A stretch of DNA of 64,000 nucleotides from assembly GCA_025846845.1 (NCBI GenBank), contig JAOYTL010000008.1:1-64000 (forward strand). The letters run 5' to 3'. The notes below the pieces were generated by a model. It did not search any database. It worked only from the letters and a program-made list of their open reading frames with translations, and was not told where the DNA came from. Positions 61,685 to 64,000 of this stretch are shown here, piece after piece; within the stretch, counting starts at the first letter, position 1; each line of letters begins with the position of its first letter. This DNA comes from Alloboseaceae bacterium BT-24-1. GTDB lineage: Bacteria; Pseudomonadota; Alphaproteobacteria; Rhizobiales; Beijerinckiaceae. The translations under genes and the position numbers were made by a program.

Positions 61685-61698
61685 GTTTGCATACAAAC
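61685..61698. promoter_or_regulatory. Operator 5 (GTTTGCATACAAAC) upstream of the NadC-like gene
   Basis: This site lies 39 bases before the start of the NadC-like gene. Read on the other strand, GTTTGTATGCAAACAAT matches the extended form of operator 1 (TTTGTATACAAACAAT) except at one position. Confidence 0.7.
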
Positions 61699-61737
61699 AT
61701 GTTTCGAGCGGCACCGCCGCGGGAGAGAGGGCCTGCC

Positions 61738-62571
61738 ATGTATGACAGCTTCGCCACGGATCGCCTGATCGACCACTGGCTGATCGAGGACATCGGCGCC
61801 TGCGACCTCACCGTCCAGGTGATGATCGAGCCCAATGAGACCGGCAAGTTCCAGATGAACGCCCGCGAGCCGATGATCGTCGCCGGTGTCGAGGTCGCCG
61901 CCCGGGTGTTCAAGCGTTACGATCCCGAGCTCAAGGTGACCTTGCTGGTCAAGGACGGCGACAAGGTCGAGAAGGGCGCGATCCTGGTCGAGATCGAGGG
62001 CGCCGCCCGCAGCGTGCTCACCGCCGAGCGTACCGCGCTCAACATCGCCCAGCGCCTCTCCGGCATCGCCAACGAGACGGCCCGCTATGCCGCCGCCATG
62101 GCCGGCAGCAAGGCGCGCCTGATCGACACCCGCAAGACCACGCCCGGCCTGCGCATGATGGAGAAGCACGCCGTGACCTGCGGCGGCGGCCTCAACCACC
62201 GCCTCGGCCTCGACAACGGCGTGATGATCAAGGACAACCACATCGCCGTCTGCGGCAGCATCACCGCCGCCGTCGAGCGCGCCCGCAAGAAGCTGCCGGT
62301 GCTGACCAAGCTCGAGGTCGAATGCGACCGGCTCGAGCAGGTCGAGGAGGCCGCCAAGGCCGGCGCCGACGTGATCATGCTCGACAACATGTCGGTCGCC
62401 GACATGACCAAGGCGGTCGAGCTGATCGCCGGCCGCGCCAAGGTCGAGGCCTCCGGCGGCATCAACATCGACACGATCGGCCCGATCTCCAGGACCGGCG
62501 TCGACTACATCTCGACCAGCAAGATCACCCAATCGGCGCCGGCGGTGGATATCGGCCTCGACGAAGCCTGA
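61738..62571 (+). CDS. NadC-like (quinolinate phosphoribosyltransferase family) protein
   Basis: This 277-residue protein fits the carboxylating nicotinate-nucleotide diphosphorylase family: LIEDIGACDLTVQVM, ERTALNIAQRLSGIAN, DTRKTTPGLRMMEKHAVTCGGGLNHRLGLDNGVMIKDNHI, and EASGGINIDTI. The classic enzyme makes nicotinate mononucleotide from quinolinate and PRPP. The active-site RKTTPGLR and KDNH are present, while the early D-I-T-S stretch is changed to DLTVQV. An operator of the nicotinate genes lies upstream, so it may serve catabolism, perhaps on another pyridine acid. The next gene begins six bases after its stop. Confidence 0.85.
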   Translation: MYDSFATDRLIDHWLIEDIGACDLTVQVMIEPNETGKFQMNAREPMIVAGVEVAARVFKRYDPELKVTLLVKDGDKVEKGAILVEIEGAARSVLTAERTALNIAQRLSGIANETARYAAAMAGSKARLIDTRKTTPGLRMMEKHAVTCGGGLNHRLGLDNGVMIKDNHIAVCGSITAAVERARKKLPVLTKLEVECDRLEQVEEAAKAGADVIMLDNMSVADMTKAVELIAGRAKVEASGGINIDTIGPISRTGVDYISTSKITQSAPAVDIGLDEA

Positions 62572-62577
62572 GCAACG

Positions 62578-64000
62578 ATGCGGCCCGGTACCTTCTTCCT
62601 GATCGTCGGCCCGAGCGGAGCCGGCAAGGACTCGCTGATCGACGGCGCCCGCACCTTGCTGGAGCCGACCGGCCGCTATGTCTTCGCCCGTCGCGTCGTC
62701 ACCCGCCCGGCCGGATCGCCGGGCGAGGACCACGACGCGGCGACGGACGAAGCCTTCGATGCGCGCGAGGCCGAGGGCGACTTCCTGATCACCTGGGGCG
62801 CCCATGGCCTGCGCTACGGCCTGCCGGCTGAGCTCAAGCGCCTGGTCGAGACCGGCCGCAACGTCATCGCCAACGGCTCGCGCGCCACGATCGCGGCGCT
62901 CGCCAACCGCCTGCCGCGCTTCGTCGTGGTCGAGGTCACTGCGCCGCCCGAAGTGCTCGCTGCCCGGATCGCCGGGCGCGGGCGCGAGAGCGGCGAAGCC
63001 ATCGAGAAGCGCCTGTCGCGCACGGTCGAACCCCGTCCGGAAGGGATCAGGGCGGCGACGATCTGCAACGACCAGAGCGTCGAGATCGGCGTCGAGCGCT
63101 TCATCGCCGCGGTCGAGGCCGCCGCCAACACGATGCGGCTGCGCCGGCTGCCGCTCTTCGCCGGCCGGGCGCATTGCGCCTACCTTCCGGCCAAGGGCGA
63201 GATCGTCAACGGCTTCGATTATCTTGGGCCGGGCCGGATCGAGATTTCGGGAGCCACAGCCAGCACCCGCTCGGACGTGCAGGTCATCGACCTGCCCTCG
63301 CTACTCGCCGGCGACGAGATCGGCCTGTCGGCCGAGGCTTTCGACGAGCTCGGCCTGCCCGAGGGTAGCGAGGTCACGCTCCGGCGCACGCCTTCGCCCG
63401 AGAGCCGCGCCGCGCTGACTCGCAAGATCCAGGGCGGCGAGCTCTCGGAAGAGCAGTACCACACGCTGATCCGTGACATCGTCGAGGCCCGCTATCCCGA
63501 TGGCGAAGTCGCGGCGTTTCTGGTCGCGGCGACGCAGAAGCTCTCCGATAACGAGGTCGTCTCGCTGGCGCGGGTGCGCAGCCGCTTCGCGCAAAAGATC
63601 ACCTGGCCGGACAGGATCGTCGTCGACAAGCATTCGATGGGCGGGATTCCCGGCAGCCGGATCACGCTGATCGTCGTGCCGATCGTCGCGGCGCACGGCG
63701 CCTTCCTGATGCCGAAGACCTCGTCGCGCGCCATCACCTCGGCGGCGGGCACGGCCGATGCGATGGAGGCGCTCGCCCGCGTCGAGCTCAATCCGGCCGA
63801 ATTGCGCACCTGCGTCGAAAAAGCCCGCGGCTGCATCGCCTGGAACGGGCGGCTCAACCATTCCGTCGTCGATGACGTGATGAACGCGATCACGCGGCCG
63901 CTCGGCATCGATTCGAACCGCTGGTCGGTCGCCTCGATCCTGTCGAAGAAACTCACGGCAGGCTCGACCCATGTCATCGTTGACCTGCCCTATGGCCCGC
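62578..64000 (+). CDS. PhnN-like kinase fused to a thymidine/AMP phosphorylase domain (partial)
   Basis: One open frame of at least 474 codons runs from ATG 62578 off the right edge with no stop. Residues 1 to about 183 resemble ribose 1,5-bisphosphate phosphokinase PhnN: Walker A VGPSGAGKDSL (11-18 core), FARRVVTRPAG, GDFLITWGAHGLRYGLP, and RIAGRGRESGEAIEKRL. From about residue 186 (MRLRRLPLF) the sequence matches the thymidine/AMP phosphorylase family: IQGGELSEEQYHTLIRDI, VVDKHSMGGIPGSRITLIV (D350-K351) and PKTSSRAITSAAGTADAMEAL. AMP phosphorylases release ribose-1,5-bisphosphate, the PhnN substrate, so the fusion would link NMP cleavage to PRPP. An internal start at 63133 could also make a separate phosphorylase. 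Confidence 0.8.
   Translation, partial: MRPGTFFLIVGPSGAGKDSLIDGARTLLEPTGRYVFARRVVTRPAGSPGEDHDAATDEAFDAREAEGDFLITWGAHGLRYGLPAELKRLVETGRNVIANGSRATIAALANRLPRFVVVEVTAPPEVLAARIAGRGRESGEAIEKRLSRTVEPRPEGIRAATICNDQSVEIGVERFIAAVEAAANTMRLRRLPLFAGRAHCAYLPAKGEIVNGFDYLGPGRIEISGATASTRSDVQVIDLPSLLAGDEIGLSAEAFDELGLPEGSEVTLRRTPSPESRAALTRKIQGGELSEEQYHTLIRDIVEARYPDGEVAAFLVAATQKLSDNEVVSLARVRSRFAQKITWPDRIVVDKHSMGGIPGSRITLIVVPIVAAHGAFLMPKTSSRAITSAAGTADAMEALARVELNPAELRTCVEKARGCIAWNGRLNHSVVDDVMNAITRPLGIDSNRWSVASILSKKLTAGSTHVIVDLPYGP

Larger units (their letters stand above)
61350..61737. other. Divergent control region of hnr and the NadC-like gene
   Basis: This 388-base gap has three operator-like palindromes (61385-61398, 61550-61563, 61685-61698). 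The second and third are each followed by a similar GTGGCACCG or GCGGCACCG stretch, so part of the region seems to be an old duplication. I see no defensible gene in it. Confidence 0.6.

Noticed and set aside
61350..61737. Short open frames in the hnr/NadC-like gap
   Set aside because: They run through operator sites, have no ribosome-binding site and resemble nothing known.

Overview
The window is a high-GC chromosomal segment from an alphaproteobacterium of the order Hyphomicrobiales, most plausibly Bosea or a close relative. The order rests on gene order (trpF-trpB-trpA-accD-folC), an AccD that has lost most zinc-ribbon cysteines, and a UvrB with a long N-terminal extension. The genus call is inference. 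I saw no rRNA, tRNA or CRISPR array.

Left part (1-23 kb). The first 1.4 kb holds paired hairpin repeats around a small GIY-YIG nuclease gene and an AT-rich orphan gene. Next come uvrB, a divergent single-chain type IIL (MmeI-like) restriction-modification enzyme, a small mobile-type gene pair, a TPR protein, a phytase-like esterase, an SPW membrane protein, a sugar-type ABC importer, a periplasmic ClpP-fold protein, an aldo/keto reductase, a small kinase whose start codon is problematic, and typA. Divergent from typA is an Rrf2 regulator plus thioredoxin-reductase-like flavoprotein, with a perfect palindrome lying across the regulator's start codon.

Middle part (23-50 kb). The tryptophan/acetyl-CoA-carboxylase/folate gene string is interrupted between trpB and trpA by about 3.3 kb of accessory DNA: two SIMPL-domain genes, a possibly truncated secreted-protein gene, a toxin-antitoxin pair, a DUF488 gene, and a 70-bp copy of the trpB 3' end. 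Ordinary genes follow: hydrolases, transporters, exopolysaccharide glycosyltransferases, an SDR, an M20 amidohydrolase, msrQ, a HAD hydrolase, an Arg/Tyr-rich Tat protein, lepA, a GNAT, a LuxR-type regulator and a MarR/DUF1772 divergent pair.

Right part (50-64 kb). This is the most interesting region: a nicotinate catabolic locus. NicAB-type nicotinate dehydrogenase (2Fe-2S subunit plus molybdopterin/tri-haem subunit) would make 6-hydroxynicotinate. A ferredoxin-dependent 6-hydroxynicotinate reductase (hnr) would make the tetrahydro compound, and an enamidase (ena) would open the ring. A 7Fe ferredoxin and ferredoxin-NADP reductase sit beside ena and could supply electrons. UPF0280 (ApbE-like) and two tandem AA_synth proteins share the hnr operon. 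A NadC homologue and an open frame joining a PhnN-like ribose-1,5-bisphosphokinase to a nucleotide-phosphorylase domain start a divergent operon that runs off the right edge. Near-identical palindromes of the form TTYGTATACRAA (and variants) lie before fdxA/ena, nicA, hnr and the NadC homologue, which suggests one GntR-like regulon. No regulator gene for it is seen inside the window.
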